From NCBI GenBank assembly GCA_015178975.1, contig WHVD01000061.1:372001-436000 (forward strand): DNA of 64,000 nt, in the 5' to 3' direction. The notes beneath the pieces were generated by a model. That model did not search any database. It saw only the letters and a program-made list of their open reading frames with translations, and was not told where the DNA came from. The position numbers and the translations under genes were made by a program. Source of the DNA: Hysterangium stoloniferum. Taxonomy: Eukaryota; Basidiomycota; Agaricomycetes; Hysterangiales; Hysterangiaceae. The first letter of the stretch is position 1. Each line of letters opens with the position of its first letter. Of this stretch, positions 1 through 10,411 are shown piece by piece.

Positions 1-713
1 AAATAAGTTATATTTCAGTGGTGGAGCAGAGCTCCTTATATACAGTAAAATCTGAGACATGGGAGAATGTTCTAGCTACTTGTTTTACCTATTTTTAGCT
101 ATTTTACCTGGAATCTGCTGGAATATTCCAGGAGTTTCTGCTACTTTCCATTGTAGCATATATGCTGATGTAATGTTCTCGCGCGTCGCGAAGTTGCTGA
201 TTTCGTGCGCGCGCTGATTACATAATTTTCCCGCGCGTGTCGCGTTTGTGACAAGTCGTCGCATTTTGTGACGACGGTCACTTGTTGTGACGACAGTCAC
301 TGTTGTGACGAAGGTCACCATTGTGACGAATGTCACCGTTGTGACGAATGTCACCGTTGTGACGAATGTCACCGTTGTGACGAATGTCACCGTTGTGACG
401 AATGTCACCGTTGTGACGAATGTCACCGTTGTGACGAATGTCACCTTTTGTGACGAATATTCCCGCGCGTTGTGCAATAAGCGCCAGAAGGCCGACTTCG
501 AAGATTTTTAGTTAAAAAAGAATAAACAGTAGAATTTCGATAGTTCTCCCAAATTAAATCATAAAAATATGAAATAAATTGTAAAAATCAGGTTAAATTC
601 AGGAGAATATTGTACAATAATTTCGTCGCAATATAAGTACATTTGAACTTGTTTTTATCAATTTGTTTAGGGGAGATTGGTTAAAAATCGGAAAAACCTA
701 AAAATACATAACA
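1..713 (+). repeat. LTR-E copy 1, 3' part of a solo LTR
   Basis: This is the right-hand part of a 1.5-1.6 kb LTR; its start lies outside the window. It matches 63330-64000 almost base for base and 49495-50180 in reverse. It holds a TATA-like box (near 40), a hairpin minisatellite (263-450) and the terminus AATACATAACA at 703-713. The next bases, GAACC, continue an LTR-A relic, so this looks like a solo LTR inserted into LTR-A. No coding sequence is seen; the repetitive Val-Thr or Cys-His-Arg ORFs here are translations of the minisatellite. Confidence 0.85.
263..450 (+). repeat. 18-bp hairpin minisatellite, about 10 units
   Basis: The unit is GTGACGAATGTCACCGTT. Each unit is a perfect 5-bp inverted repeat (GTGAC/GTCAC) around a 4-base centre. 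The first units have centres GACG, GACA and GAAG; the next seven have GAAT. It lies downstream of the LTR TATA box, so it is probably transcribed. Confidence 0.95.
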
Positions 714-872
714 GAACCCCTCCCAGACTCCCCGGGATTCCCATCCACCCATCTGAAATTGGACAACATGATCTCGTGAGGGCACAGCCTATAAGCTGAA
801 GCCAAGTCCTACTGGCTTTCCTGCAGGTTTCTCTGGAAACCCTCCGATAAGCTCCATGGACGACTCTTAACA
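714..872 (+). repeat. LTR-A 3' end, truncated by LTR-E copy 1
   Basis: Matches the 3' end of the intact LTR-A at 10412-11234 and ends in CTTAACA. It carries the block shared between LTR families (778-813, complement of CTTCAGCTTATAGGCTG). The LTR-E copy ends exactly where this relic starts. Confidence 0.75.
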
Positions 873-1189
873 GGTTTGCAGCTTGCTGAGAATGTCTTTG
901 GGGGTACTGAGGAAGGGAGAATGAGACTGGGAACTAGTAGAGGGTAATCTAAGTCAATTTTTGAACTAAAGAACTGTAGTATACATGAAGAAGATTTATA
1001 CTATGACAAGACAGATGGCCAGAGGGCCAATCAAGGAAGCAAAGGGTGAAACAGATCATGAGAAGTTGATGATGAGTGATATGAATTGAAAATCTACTCA
1101 ACAATGTGAATACCAATCAAATAATATTCTATTTATGAAGTTCAGAAGCCTTGTTCAATGAAGTATTACTTCATCCTGTTGATAAAGTG
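873..1189 (-). repeat. LTR-D-like relic
   Basis: The sequence around 885-960 resembles, in reverse, the LTR-D copies near 31540 and 34800 (the CTCAAAGA and CTTAGATTACCC stretches). It is CpG-poor and has no coding capacity. Boundaries are approximate. Confidence 0.45.
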
Positions 1190-2523
1190 AGAAGCTAATT
1201 GGTAGGACTGGAAAACCCACTGGGCTCTGGACCCCATCCTAAATGCACCCAACTCTCTATACCCACAAGTTACAGTTAAATGGAAAACCCACCAGCATCT
1301 GGACCTCGCTATATATGCACCCAACCCTCTATATGGTACCCAAGTACAGTCACAACCAGAGTGCCCACTGGGGCACATGTTGAACCTGTCTACAGTGAGG
1401 GACAAAACCCTTCCAATGATTTTTTGTTGTGCAAAGATTCTTGAATAACTCAAGGACCACTGTAGATACAGATCTGAAATTTGGTGGTTGGTTAGGTCTA
1501 TATGTTATCTATATGCCCTCAAAATATTATGACATAAGCATTAGTATTTCCCATGCTATAAATAAAATAATTACAAAATCACATTGGAAGGGTTTTGTCC
1601 CTGGTATAAAAAGAACACAAATCAAACAATCTAGTATTTGGTATAGCCTCTCTTGGCCTTCAAAACAGCTTCAACCCTTCTAGGCATACTTTATATCAAG
1701 TTCTGACAAGTAGAGGCAGGGATCTTCTCCCACTCTGTCTGAACCCTCTCCCACAACTCATAGATACTCTTGGGTGCCACTTCATACTCTCCCAGCCTCT
1801 TTTTGAGGTAATACCAGAGGTGTTCAATTGGATTAAGGTCAGCAGACTGAGGTAGCCATACCATAACCACAAATCCATTGTATTTAAACCAATTGGTGTC
1901 CTTCTTGCTCTTGTGTTTGGGGTCATTATCTTGCTGAAAGACCACATCTTCTGTGTTCTTGCCATAATACTCCATGGTTGCTTGAAGTTCATCTTCCAGA
2001 ATGCTAATATAAAGGTCAGCATCCATCCTTCCATCAATCTTGGTGGAATATCCTGGTCCTTCCCACAACATACAGCCCCACAACATCAGATTTCCTCCTC
2101 CAAACTTGACTGTACCCTCAACCAGCCTATCACTGAGCCCCTCTCCTGCCTTTTTCCACACCCACTTCCTCCCATCTGACCCCAAATAATTGATTTTTGT
2201 CTCATCTGACCAAACAACCCTCTTCCAATCATCCACAGTCCAGTCCTTGTGTGTGTTAAGTTGCGTGCACAGAGCTTATAGGAGGGTTTCTGGAGAAACC
2301 TGTGGGAAAGCCAGTAGGACTTGGCTTCAGCTTATGTATATGTAGGCTGTGCCCTCATGAGATTGTCTTGTCCAATTTCAAATGGGCAGATGGGAATCCC
2401 AGGAAGTCCGGGTGGGGTTTGTGGGTTGAGAGGTTGGGGAGTTGAGATAGATAAGTCAGGGGTCAAGTGATAGATGGGTCGGAGCCCATGGGCTCCAACA
2501 AGTAAGAGCGGTGTGTTTCAAGA

Positions 2524-3888
2524 TGTTAGGATACGTACAGGGCGGGTTTCCGGAAAAACCCACAGGATATCCAGTAGGACTTGGCTTCAGCTTATAGGCT
2601 GCACCCTCGCTAGATCGTGTTGTCCAATTTCAGACGGATGGATGGGAATCCTGGGGAGTCTGGGTGGGGGTTGTGGGTCGAGGGGTTGTAGGTCGGAGGT
2701 CGTGGGTCGTGAGTCGAGTTTGGTGAGAGAGATAGATGCGCTGGAGCCTGTGGGCTCCGACTAGTGTGAGCAGTGTGATTCAAGTAGGGTTTTAGAGCGG
2801 AAAATGTATTAGATTACTGGGGGGAATCTAAGCCGATTTTCTGACTGGATTGTATGTACAACATCTGCCAGTTTAAATAGACCATGGAGTGAATGTCATA
2901 CCAAATCCAGTAATGATGAAACAGAATGAGCAAAACATAAAATGGGAAAAGTAAACACCAAATTGGTGTTAGGAACGGGACGGAATGGAGCGGAGTCCGA
3001 ATAGTGACAAATCATAAACCATAACGGGAAATGGAGCGGAAGCGGAGTCTGAATCGTGACAGGTCATTTGACTAAAATGGGAATGGGGCTCGGTTAGAGA
3101 GATGACGGGTTTTCTGAGCGAGGTCCAGTGACTAATGTGCAGGACGAGGTCGGACATAGACAGAGACAGAGTCTGGTGGGTTTTCTGGTGACTGAAACAC
3201 AATGTAATGAAGTCGAACATAGACAAGTCTGACGTACGGAGTCCGGTGGGACATCTGGTAAACTGGTAATGGGTGCGTATTGTTAAGTGCCGTGTCGGGA
3301 ACTTATTCCGGAACTATTGGAAAGTCACCGGGAAGTTGGGAACTATCAGATAGGGTCAGGACGTCGGCTTCAGCTTATGTGCTGCACCTCTATGCAAATG
3401 CTCAAAGTCCTTGATTTCAGAGGTGAGACTTACAATGGAAGATACAGATATTCAGAGTTCCGAAGAGTTCTGAATATCGAGCGTACAGAAAGACGGGAGA
3501 AGGAATAAGAAACTAAGTCGATATCAGATCTGAGGTAAAGTACAAATTCGCGGAAACTAATATAAGTCTACTCGTTATTGTACTACAAACTAAGACCATA
3601 ATAAGACGGAAACGGAAATGTTCTTAAAACGGAAATACAATAAGACATATTAGGGAGACAATATTCCGAAACGGGAATACAACAAACAAACCAGTGAATA
3701 CTTGTCAATGGACAAATTACCAAATGCGGAACAAGGGAAGAACACGGATGATACGGTAACTATGATGTTCTGTAGTCGGAGATTGGAAGTCAGATATTGA
3801 AAACATCCAGGAACGGGTTGTAACACGTATAGGGTGTGGGTGCATATAAGTTAGTGCCCAGAGTCTGGCGGGAATTCCAGTCATAACA
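2524..3888 (-). mobile_element. Solo LTR-A (inner) with LTR-B nested in it
   Basis: Runs from TGTTAGGATACG to CATAACA with TSD CAAGA at 2519-2523 and 3889-3893. Its own length is about 815 bp. It inserted into the outer LTR-A and was then hit by LTR-B. The 85-96 residue ORFs here are chance readings of LTR sequence. Confidence 0.92.
3281..3825 (-). mobile_element. Solo LTR-B, 545 bp
   Basis: Runs from TGTTAAGTGCCG to GGGTTGTAACA with TSD CGTAT at 3276-3280 and 3826-3830. It is the innermost insertion of the nest. It closely matches the split copy at 49436-51574 and supplies the empty site for the LTR-E in that copy (uninterrupted here near 3330-3340). It carries the shared block near 3363-3390. 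Confidence 0.93.
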
Positions 3889-5759
3889 CAAGAGGAGAAT
3901 AGAGCAGAAAATATACTAAGATTACTGGAGAGAATCTAAGCTGATGTTCTGACTGGATTGTATGTACAACATCTGCCAGACTATATAGACTGTGGAATGA
4001 ATAACATACCAAATCCAGTAATAATGAAAACTAAACTAGCAAACATCAAATGAGATAAATAAACACCAAACTTGGTGTTAGGAATGGAACAGAGCAGAGC
4101 GGAGTCTGAATTGTGACAGGTCATAAAACCATAACAGGAATGGGGCAGGAGTGGAGTCCGAATTGTGACAGATCATTTGACCATAACAGGAATGGGGCTC
4201 AGTTAGAGGGCTGTCAGGTTTTCCGAGCAGGGTCCGGTGACTGGTGCATGGGACAGGGTCAGAGATAGACAGGGACAGAGTCCAGTGGGTATTCCAGTGA
4301 CTGATACATGAAGTAACGAAGGTCGAGCATGGACAGGTCTGACGTATGGAGTCCAGCAGGTATTCCAGTAAACTGATAATTGGTGCGTGTAGGGTGCAGG
4401 TGTGTATAAGTTAGTGCCTGGAGTCCAGTGGGATTTCTGGTCATAACAGTGTGCCAGAGCAGAGTCCATCCTTGCCTTCCTATGCCTCTTAGTGAGTAAA
4501 GGCCTTTTTCCTTTTTCTCTTCACAACAGCCCTCATTCCAGCCTTCTTGAGTGCTCTATGAACAGTCTTCACTGAAATGGACTCTCCAGTCATATTTTGA
4601 AGGATTTTGGTGACCTCAGTGGCATGTTCTGCCTTCTGAGAAGTGATTTGTTGGATGGAATAATGAATATCTGAGGAAGAAAGCTTGCATGGATGGCCAC
4701 CAGGTGTTTGGCAAGTGATGGGCAATGGGTAAAGTGAATTCTGGATATAATAGACAGACCTCTGCCAGTGATTGCAGTGATCTGAGAAGCAGACTTGCCC
4801 TTATTGAGCAAAGTGAGAATGTGGCTAACCTGAGCAGGAATAAGAGCTTTCATGGTGTAGAATGTTGAGTTGTGGGGATGTTGTTGAACTAGAAAGTGAA
4901 CAGCTATATATGTACATATCTAATTTTGATAGGTCACATGATTAAACAAAACCTTATTTGCAGATAATCAATAAGGTTTTGTGCCAATCATGTAATTTTG
5001 TTATTATTTTATTTATAGCATGGGAAATACTAATGCTTATATCATAATATTTGAAGGGCATATAGATAACATATAGGCCTAACCAATCACCCAATTTCAG
5101 GTCTGTATTTACAGTGGTTCTTGAGTTATTCAAGAATCTTTGCACAATTAAAAATCATTGGAAGGATTTTGTCCCTCACTGTATATCTGACTCTGTCTTA
5201 TGCACCAGTCATTGGACTCTGCCCATACAACCTGTCAGCTCTCTAACTGAGTTCCATTCCTGTTATGGTCAAATGACCGTCATGTTTTGCACCCTGCTCC
5301 CATTCCATTCTGTCCCTAACACCTAGTTTGGTGTTTACTTGTCTCATTTCATGATCACTTGTTTTGATCTTCATTATTACTGGATTTGGTATTGTATACA
5401 TTCCACAGTCTATATAGCCTAGCTAATGTTGTATGTACATACAATCTGGTCAGAAAATCAACTAAGTTCTTCCCCAGTAATGTAGCATATATCCCACTCC
5501 ATCCCCATCTCTCATCTTCAAAATACAATGCTATTGACTGGTTGGAGCCCATGGGCTTTCTGACCAGTCTCCTGACCTATCAACTGTTTGACCTATTGAC
5601 CTATTGACTACTCCCAGACTCCCTGGGTTTTCTGTCCACCTGTTTGAAATTGGACACCATGACATTGTGAGGGTGCAGCCTATAAGCTGAAGCCAAGTCC
5701 TACTGGAATATCCGTGGGTTTCTCCAGAAACCCTCCATGAGCCTGCACATCCCTTAACA

Positions 5760-6123
5760 CTAATACTAGATGCAAAGGCTGAGGTAATATCAAAAAGTTA
5801 TGACAATACAAGACTTGGATTATTAATACAGAAACTAATATACAGAAGATAGTTGAGATTTTCTCACTTCCTTCCTTCATTCCTTTCATTGCCCTTTTAT
5901 GCCTTTCTTCATTAAACTATGATTATACTATGACCTAAGAATGAAATCATATATGTATGATGTCGAATTGAGACAAGCCAAATATTCATTGAGGGTGTTG
6001 AAGATGTTGAATAGAAAGTTGAGTTGAAGATGAGTTGAAAGATAGTCAAAAATTACCTTGAATATTTTGTGACAATGTTGTGACTGTGATGGTTGTGACA
6101 ACAAGGTGGGAAGACTAAATGTA
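5760..6123 (-). repeat. LTR-F relic (reverse)
   Basis: Read in reverse, it begins with the short repeats TGTCACAACC and CAGTCACAACATTGTCAC and continues through a poly-Asp-like TTTGACT-rich stretch. It matches 8728-9117 and 9118-9484. It has no coding capacity and its ends are approximate. Confidence 0.6.
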
Positions 6124-6293
6124 ATGTATTAAACATTATAGAAGGGGTTAGCTACTATAATGAAACAAGTGTCAGGGATGCCATGATCAGAAATGACTAG
6201 GATGGGGGTTCTGACAGCAAGTTGACAGTGGGTTTTGAGTCTAAAACAGGTTGTGGGGGTCCAAAATGATAGGATCCTAACAGTATTCCCCCA
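6124..6293 (-). repeat. LTR-D remnant, 3' LTR of gypsy relic 2
   Basis: In reverse it starts TGTTAGGATCCTATC, like the LTR-D at 34395. The flanking bases at 6294-6306 form a purine run (AATGGGGGAATAC on the minus strand), as expected for the polypurine tract that primes plus-strand DNA. The same arrangement is seen at 38735 in the younger gypsy element. Confidence 0.6.
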
Positions 6294-6403
6294 TTAGGTC
6301 AAGACCCTTTGAGAACTTTCTAGAAAATGACATCAGTGTGACTCATGTACTCACTTGTTGGTTTTGGTATATGGCCTTTTAGTCAAAACAGGTGCTAGTG
6401 GAA

Positions 6404-6416
6404 TATAAAAAATTCG
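6404..6416 (+). promoter_or_regulatory. TATA box of the antisense gene
   Basis: The sequence ATATAAAAAATTCGA lies about 55 bp before the ATG at 6460. The equivalent position in the other gypsy element (38852-38865) reads ATATAAAAATTCGA, although the surrounding DNA has diverged. Confidence 0.6.
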
Positions 6417-6459
6417 AAAAAATGTGAACTAAAATCATTGCCTCTTGTCTTCACTCCCA

Positions 6460-7226
6460 ATGGCTCCAGCTCTCTTCCTACCAAGCCTCAGTGATGAGGA
6501 TGACATTGAAAAACTTTGCCAACAGGAGGCTGAAGAATGATAACAATTAGGATTCAAATGGGAGGCCACTGAGAAAAAGCAAAGAGAAGAGGATGATCAT
6601 CAGGTATCATGGTGGTGAAATGGAAAGCTGCTAATGACATGAAGGGCAAGGGTAAGGGTAAGGGTAAGGTGACAGTGGGGCCATCCAAGGTGCATGGCTT
6701 CTTCTCTTGGTTTTATCCTTTACTAACTGTAGGAACAGATCAAAAGAAAACATGTGAATGATGATGATGATGACAATGATGAGGAGGATGAGCTTGAGGG
6801 AAATGGAGGTCCAAAACAGTAAGTTTCTGTGATTATTATTATTATTATTTTGATACTGACACCACTACAGGAAAGTTCCAGCTTCAAAGGGTCCATCATG
6901 TGTGGGATGCACAGCATTGGACATCTAGTGCACTCCCATGGGCTTCAACAGAGCCTGTGCAAAGTGCAACAGGAGCAAGAAAGGTTGCATGTTTGCAACA
7001 GCATCACTGGAATCGGTGGTGGAGCCCCTAAAAGATATTGGGGAGACCCTGAAAGGGATCTTGGGTGCACTGGAGACAGTGGCTTACTCCTGTCATCAGT
7101 CAGAGGAATGCTGGTCTGTGGTGGGGAGTAGGCAAGAAATGGGGGTACTGGTGAAGGCAGAGGTGCCATTTGAAGGGAGTTCAAGTGTTTTTGGTATTAT
7201 AAATTGGCCTGGGACTACTGTAGTTT
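6460..7226 (+). pseudogene. Antisense Zn(II)2Cys6 gene of gypsy relic 2
   Basis: This decayed spliced gene lies on the strand opposite to the gag relic. It starts at 6460 (MAPALFLPSLSDEDD) and has an acidic exon (KRKHVNDDDDD..., about 6735-6818). An intron follows (GTAAGT...CTACAG, 6819-6870). The last exon has C-x2-C-x6-C-x8-C-x2-C-x6-C (CVGC ... CAKCNRSKKGC), the spacing of a fungal Zn2Cys6 DNA-binding cluster. An in-frame TAG lies before the third Cys and a TGA ends the first exon. The order, the acidic exon and the last intron match the gene at 38910-39889. A TATA box lies at 6404-6411. A DNA-binding role is inferred from the motif only. Confidence 0.7.
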
Positions 7227-7230
7227 AGTG

Positions 7231-7970
7231 GCTGAGAGGACTAAAAAAACCAGTGGTAGGCAAAAATGTTGGAGGTCTGATCTGCTGGTTGTGTTGGGTG
7301 CATGATCACTGGGCCCTTCTTAAGGCAGATGTCCCATCATCTAGCCATAAGTTGGTGTGCCAAAAGACAAAAGGTAAACAAGGTTGAAGAGGAGTGAGTA
7401 TTGGTCTTGCCAGGGAAATGAGAAGGAAATAATTCTAAAGAGTTCAGCATGCTGTGTATTGAGGGTTCCATGAAATCATGAGATTGCATCAGGATGCTAC
7501 TTTCAACAGATGTTTCTAAAAAGGGGTAGTCATGAGTATGGAGGTACTGGACTGATGGGTGTTCAGTGGAGCTCTAAAGGTAGTTTTCACCCTGGCCAAG
7601 TTAAAGAGAAGGCAATTAATCATCAGGAGGCCAGACTATGTAATAACCCAATATCCAACAATCAACAGATTGTAAATGGGTGGGTTAGTCATATCCAAGG
7701 ATGACCAAAAATCAAAAACCAACTTTGTCCAGAATGACCTAAAGAGTTGCCTTGCAGAATGGGTAAACAAAAAAAAGTCTTTTCAAGGGTGACAATATTG
7801 CTAACAACATTGTCCAGGTGTTCTGAGGGAGACTGGATCAACTGGTAACCTTGGAGCTAAGGATAAAAAGAAGCTGAAAACAAACAAATGGGGTAGTTCA
7901 AGGATCTAAAAGAGTGGATGTGTTGCAAAAGAGGTTGACCACTATCACACTGGGAAATCCAATGCAATTC
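7231..7970. other. Gypsy relic 2 interior, no recognisable gene
   Basis: By position pol should lie here, but I recognise no protease, reverse transcriptase or integrase motif on either strand. The short ORF at 7510-7704 resembles nothing I know. Confidence 0.4.
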
Positions 7971-8746
7971 CTACCAGCATGGGGGCCCAGGGGTTACCTT
8001 ATGCTGTTTTTGACTTAGTTGCCAACACATATCTGAAGGCTTTTCAGCCTTAGCAGCATGAGCTTTGGTGGTGTTGTTCAAAGGACATTTATTTGCCACA
8101 TGTCCCAGGATGCCACACCAGAGGCAGAGGTCATTGTCCTTCCATGGCTGTCTTTCCTCAGGGGTCAGTTTACCATCTGCACCAAGCTTGGTGCTTAGAT
8201 CATCCTTCAGCTTGGTCACAGAGGTTCCAGTATTGCTGTTTGAGGCTGTAGCATCATTAGGGGTTGAGTCAGTCCTGTTTGCCATTGTTGTTATTTCCAT
8301 TTGATGTGGATGCCTGCTTGTTGTCTTGGTTTGTCTTTGCTGGGTGGTCCAAAGGCACTTCACAACTAATCTCAGCATGCTGCTCCCAACAGTGAGCATC
8401 ACATTGCTGAGCTTTCATGTGCATATCAATGAGTGTAGTTGGGTTGCCATCACTGTGGCAAATGTCATCCTTAAGATGAGATGGGAAGCCAGAATAAAAT
8501 TTATGGCATAGGGCAGAGTCACTCCAATTGATAAGTATGGTGAGGGAGTTAAACTGGATGATATATATATTCAGTGATCTGCTGGCTGTCTTTCATCTTA
8601 ATGTTGGCTAATGTTGTTTTGGCATTGCCAACAGCATTGTGGGGGCCAAAATTAAGTTTGAGCTCTGTAATGAAGAATGTATAGTTGTTGAGCCAGCCAG
8701 GTTGAAAAACATCAAGATTATTGAGTGTCACAACAGTCACAGTCAC
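7971..8746 (-). pseudogene. Ty3/gypsy gag relic (central part and zinc knuckle)
   Basis: The segment 7971-8402 contains a CCHC zinc knuckle, CLWCGILGHVANKC (C-x2-C-x4-H-x4-C), after KLDDDLSTKLG-like sequence that matches KLGSDGKLLPQEKQ of the gag at 43751-44479. The segment 8549-8746 (ANIKMKDSQQITEYI) matches NLKMKDTQRITDYI of the same protein. Gag forms the particle and binds RNA. The protein is broken by stops, and an LTR-F lies at its N-terminal side. No pol is recognisable between here and the antisense gene, so pol was probably deleted. Confidence 0.8.
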
Positions 8747-9484
8747 AACATTGTCACAAAAACATTCAAGGTAACATTTGACTCATCTTTGACTCTTTGA
8801 CTCTTCAACTTGACCAATAAATTTGACTTGACTCTTATTCAACTTTCTTTGACAATATTGAATATCTTTGTCATGTCTCATTTCAATGTCATGAATGATT
8901 TCATTATTAAATCATAACATAGTCATAGGTAAATGATAGAAAGCATAAAAGGGCAATGAGAAGAATGAAGGACCTCAGTCAGAAAATCTCTCCATTGTAT
9001 ATTAGTTATCTGTATTATTAATCTACTCTCAATCTTATTCTTCATGATTGTCGAAATACTTCAACATTAACATCTGTGAGCCTTCATGACTGGTATTAGC
9101 CTCTCACTTCATCAACAGTGTCATGAACCTACAAGCTCAATTTCGATAATATTCAATTCAACATTCCTTTAACTTTCCTTTGACTTTCTGACTCAATTTC
9201 CAACTCGACTTCCAACTTGACTATTCTTCAACAATCTCAAATATCTTCAACTTGTCTCAGTTTGACATCATTGATGATTTTACTTTGATATCATATTATC
9301 ATCATAGGTAAATGATATATAGTATATAAGGCAATGATAGGAATGAAGGAAGTCAGTCAGAAAACCTGTATCATAATTATATTATTACTGTATTATATAA
9401 TCATTGAACTTTTCCAAGCCTTTATTTGACTTAATTATTTGTGAGCCTCTATGTCCTATCTTTGTCTCACACTTTATCAACAGG
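8728..9484 (+). repeat. Two LTR-F copies in tandem
   Basis: The two copies (about 8728-9117 and 9118-9484) share the order: TTTGACT-rich stretch, GGTAAATGATA, a TATA-like stretch, GGCAATGA-GAATGAAGGA, CAGTCAGAAAA, and a CATCAACA end. They interrupt the gag relic. A tandem pair of LTRs without an interior suggests unequal recombination or a second insertion. Boundaries are approximate because the copies are diverged. Confidence 0.55.
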
Positions 9485-9699
9485 ATGAATTAATACTTTG
9501 TCAAATGAGGCATCTGTATTCAATATTGTTGAATATTCTTCGATTGTTTATTTGACTTTATTGAGTAAAATTCAATTCATGTCAGACAGGGCAAATCTAT
9601 ACTGTACTTCATTGAATGAGGTTTCTGTATTCAGTTTCATACAATATATTACAATTTTACTCAACTTAATTGAAGGAAATTTGATTTATGTCATTGAGT
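9485..9699. repeat. AT-rich relic with an internal duplication
   Basis: Two diverged units of about 100 bp (from CTGTATTCAATATTG and CTGTATTCAGTTTCA) follow each other. The ORF crossing them is accidental. The origin is unknown. Confidence 0.4.
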
Positions 9700-10411
9700 G
9701 CCAGTTCAAACCAGTTCATGGCAATGCCCCCTTGCTTCTGTTGGTGGCAAATTTGTCAGGGTGGTCATTGAAGTTCAGGTTGCATTGTATAAGGAATGAC
9801 TGCAACTTCGAGATACATATTGGTGCTATGGAAATGCCAAATTCCTTGACCTTGGCACACTGGGTGGCCCTTCTGCAATTGTTTCAAGGAAGGTGGTAAG
9901 CCTTTCAAGTGCTGTCCTCAGACTAGGTTCAGGAATTACTACAGAACTGTGAGAAGCACCTGCTGAACTGTTGTCAGAGTGGTGAGAACTGGGGTGTGAA
10001 CTGTGGTGTGAACTCAGAGGTCTGCCACCCAGAAGGCCATGGTAAGAATTGGGGGTATGAGCTGTGATGAGAGCTATGATGGGAACTCAGAGGTCTGCCA
10101 CCAAAACTGTGGTGAGAACTATGATGGGAACTCAGGGGTCTGCCACCAAAACTGTGATGAGAACTTGGAGGGCCACTGCTGTGAGAGCTAGATGGGCTAC
10201 TGCTGGGATGGCTACTATGATGTGAACTATTTTGGATCATATGGACTGACATGGGAGATGGTGAGAAGTGCTGGAAAACACTTCCACCAGGACTTGGGGG
10301 AACTGGGAGAGGCCTTGGTGGGCTCACTGGGGTCCAAGTGTTGGAGACATAGTCTGGGAGGGATGTCAGTGGGGATCCGACATACTGTTGATCAGTAGTA
10401 TAGAGAGTAAT
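9700..10411 (-). pseudogene. Gypsy gag relic, N-terminal part
   Basis: On the minus strand, 9710-9830 reads LQSFLIQCNLNFNDHP, matching TFLMQCRFNFRDHP near the gag core at 44440. Further 5' (9974-10411) is a low-complexity Ser/His/Pro stretch coded by tandem repeats of about 54 bp (SSHHSFGGRPL). The solo LTR-A at 10412 cuts it off. It belongs to the same gypsy relic as 7971-8746. Confidence 0.65.

Larger units (their letters stand above)
2254..4448 (-). mobile_element. Solo LTR-A (outer) with a second LTR-A nested in it
   Basis: Runs from TGTTAAG to CATAACA with the exact 5-bp TSD GTGTG at 2249-2253 and 4449-4453. Its own length, without the nested copy, is about 825 bp, the same as the intact copy at 10412-11234. 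It lies inside the Tc1 transposase. No internal retrotransposon sequence is present, so it is a solo LTR left by recombination. Confidence 0.92.
1691..4853 (-). pseudogene. Tc1 transposase (DDE), split by an LTR and frameshifted
   Basis: The N-terminal half (4489-4853) has two helix-turn-helix segments, the second in another frame (HPCKLSSSDIHYSIQ...GMRAVVKRKRKK). The C-terminal half (1691-2236) is the catalytic domain: VVWSDETKINYLGSDGRKW with the first Asp, VVFQQDNDPKHK with the second, and [12 protein letters not shown] with the final Glu. The halves are separated by the 2195-bp LTR-A insertion. The family cuts and pastes DNA at TA. This copy cannot encode a full transposase because of the insertion and at least one frameshift in the N-terminal half, although its catalytic residues remain. 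Confidence 0.93.
1393..5181 (-). mobile_element. Tc1/mariner transposon 1, nested insertions inside
   Basis: The element starts CAGTGAGGGACAAAA and ends in its inverse, flanked by TA (1391-1392 and 5182-5183). The terminal inverted repeats are over 200 bp (1393-about 1605 and about 4965-5181) and nearly identical apart from short gaps. Without insertions the element is about 1.6 kb and holds one transposase gene, now broken. LTR-A at 2254-4448 interrupts it. Confidence 0.93.
1190..5759 (+). repeat. LTR-A relic split by Tc1 transposon 1
   Basis: The left piece (about 1190-1392) matches the 5' half of LTR-A. The right piece (5182-5759) continues from the same point and ends in CCCTTAACA. The canonical LTR-A reads CCCTGTCTATGTCCGACC at the junction, and the Tc1 element sits at its TA. 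The relic is much more diverged than the LTR-A copies nested inside the Tc1, which gives the order of events. Confidence 0.75.

Noticed and set aside
263..450. CRISPR array
   Set aside because: The repeats are contiguous with no unique spacers, lie in a eukaryotic LTR and have no cas genes nearby.
268..511. ORFs coding repeated Cys-Asp-Glu-Cys-His-Arg or Val-Thr-Asn at 1-500, 49.7 kb and 63.6 kb
   Set aside because: They are translations of the 18-bp minisatellite in several frames. They have no start context of their own and change length with repeat number.
2969..3226. ORFs within LTR-A copies (here, 4203-4469, 10534-10779, 48149-48421)
   Set aside because: They recur only because LTR-A recurs, run in the same LTR portion and are disrupted differently in each copy, as expected for non-coding repeat.
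6648..6672. Telomere-like GGGTAA repeats
   Set aside because: Only about four short units inside an exon-like Lys-Gly stretch of the antisense gene; not a telomeric tract.
5760..9117. LTR-F copies as the LTR pair of gypsy relic 2
   Set aside because: The copies at 5760-6123 and 8728-9117 are in opposite orientation, so they cannot be the two LTRs of one element.
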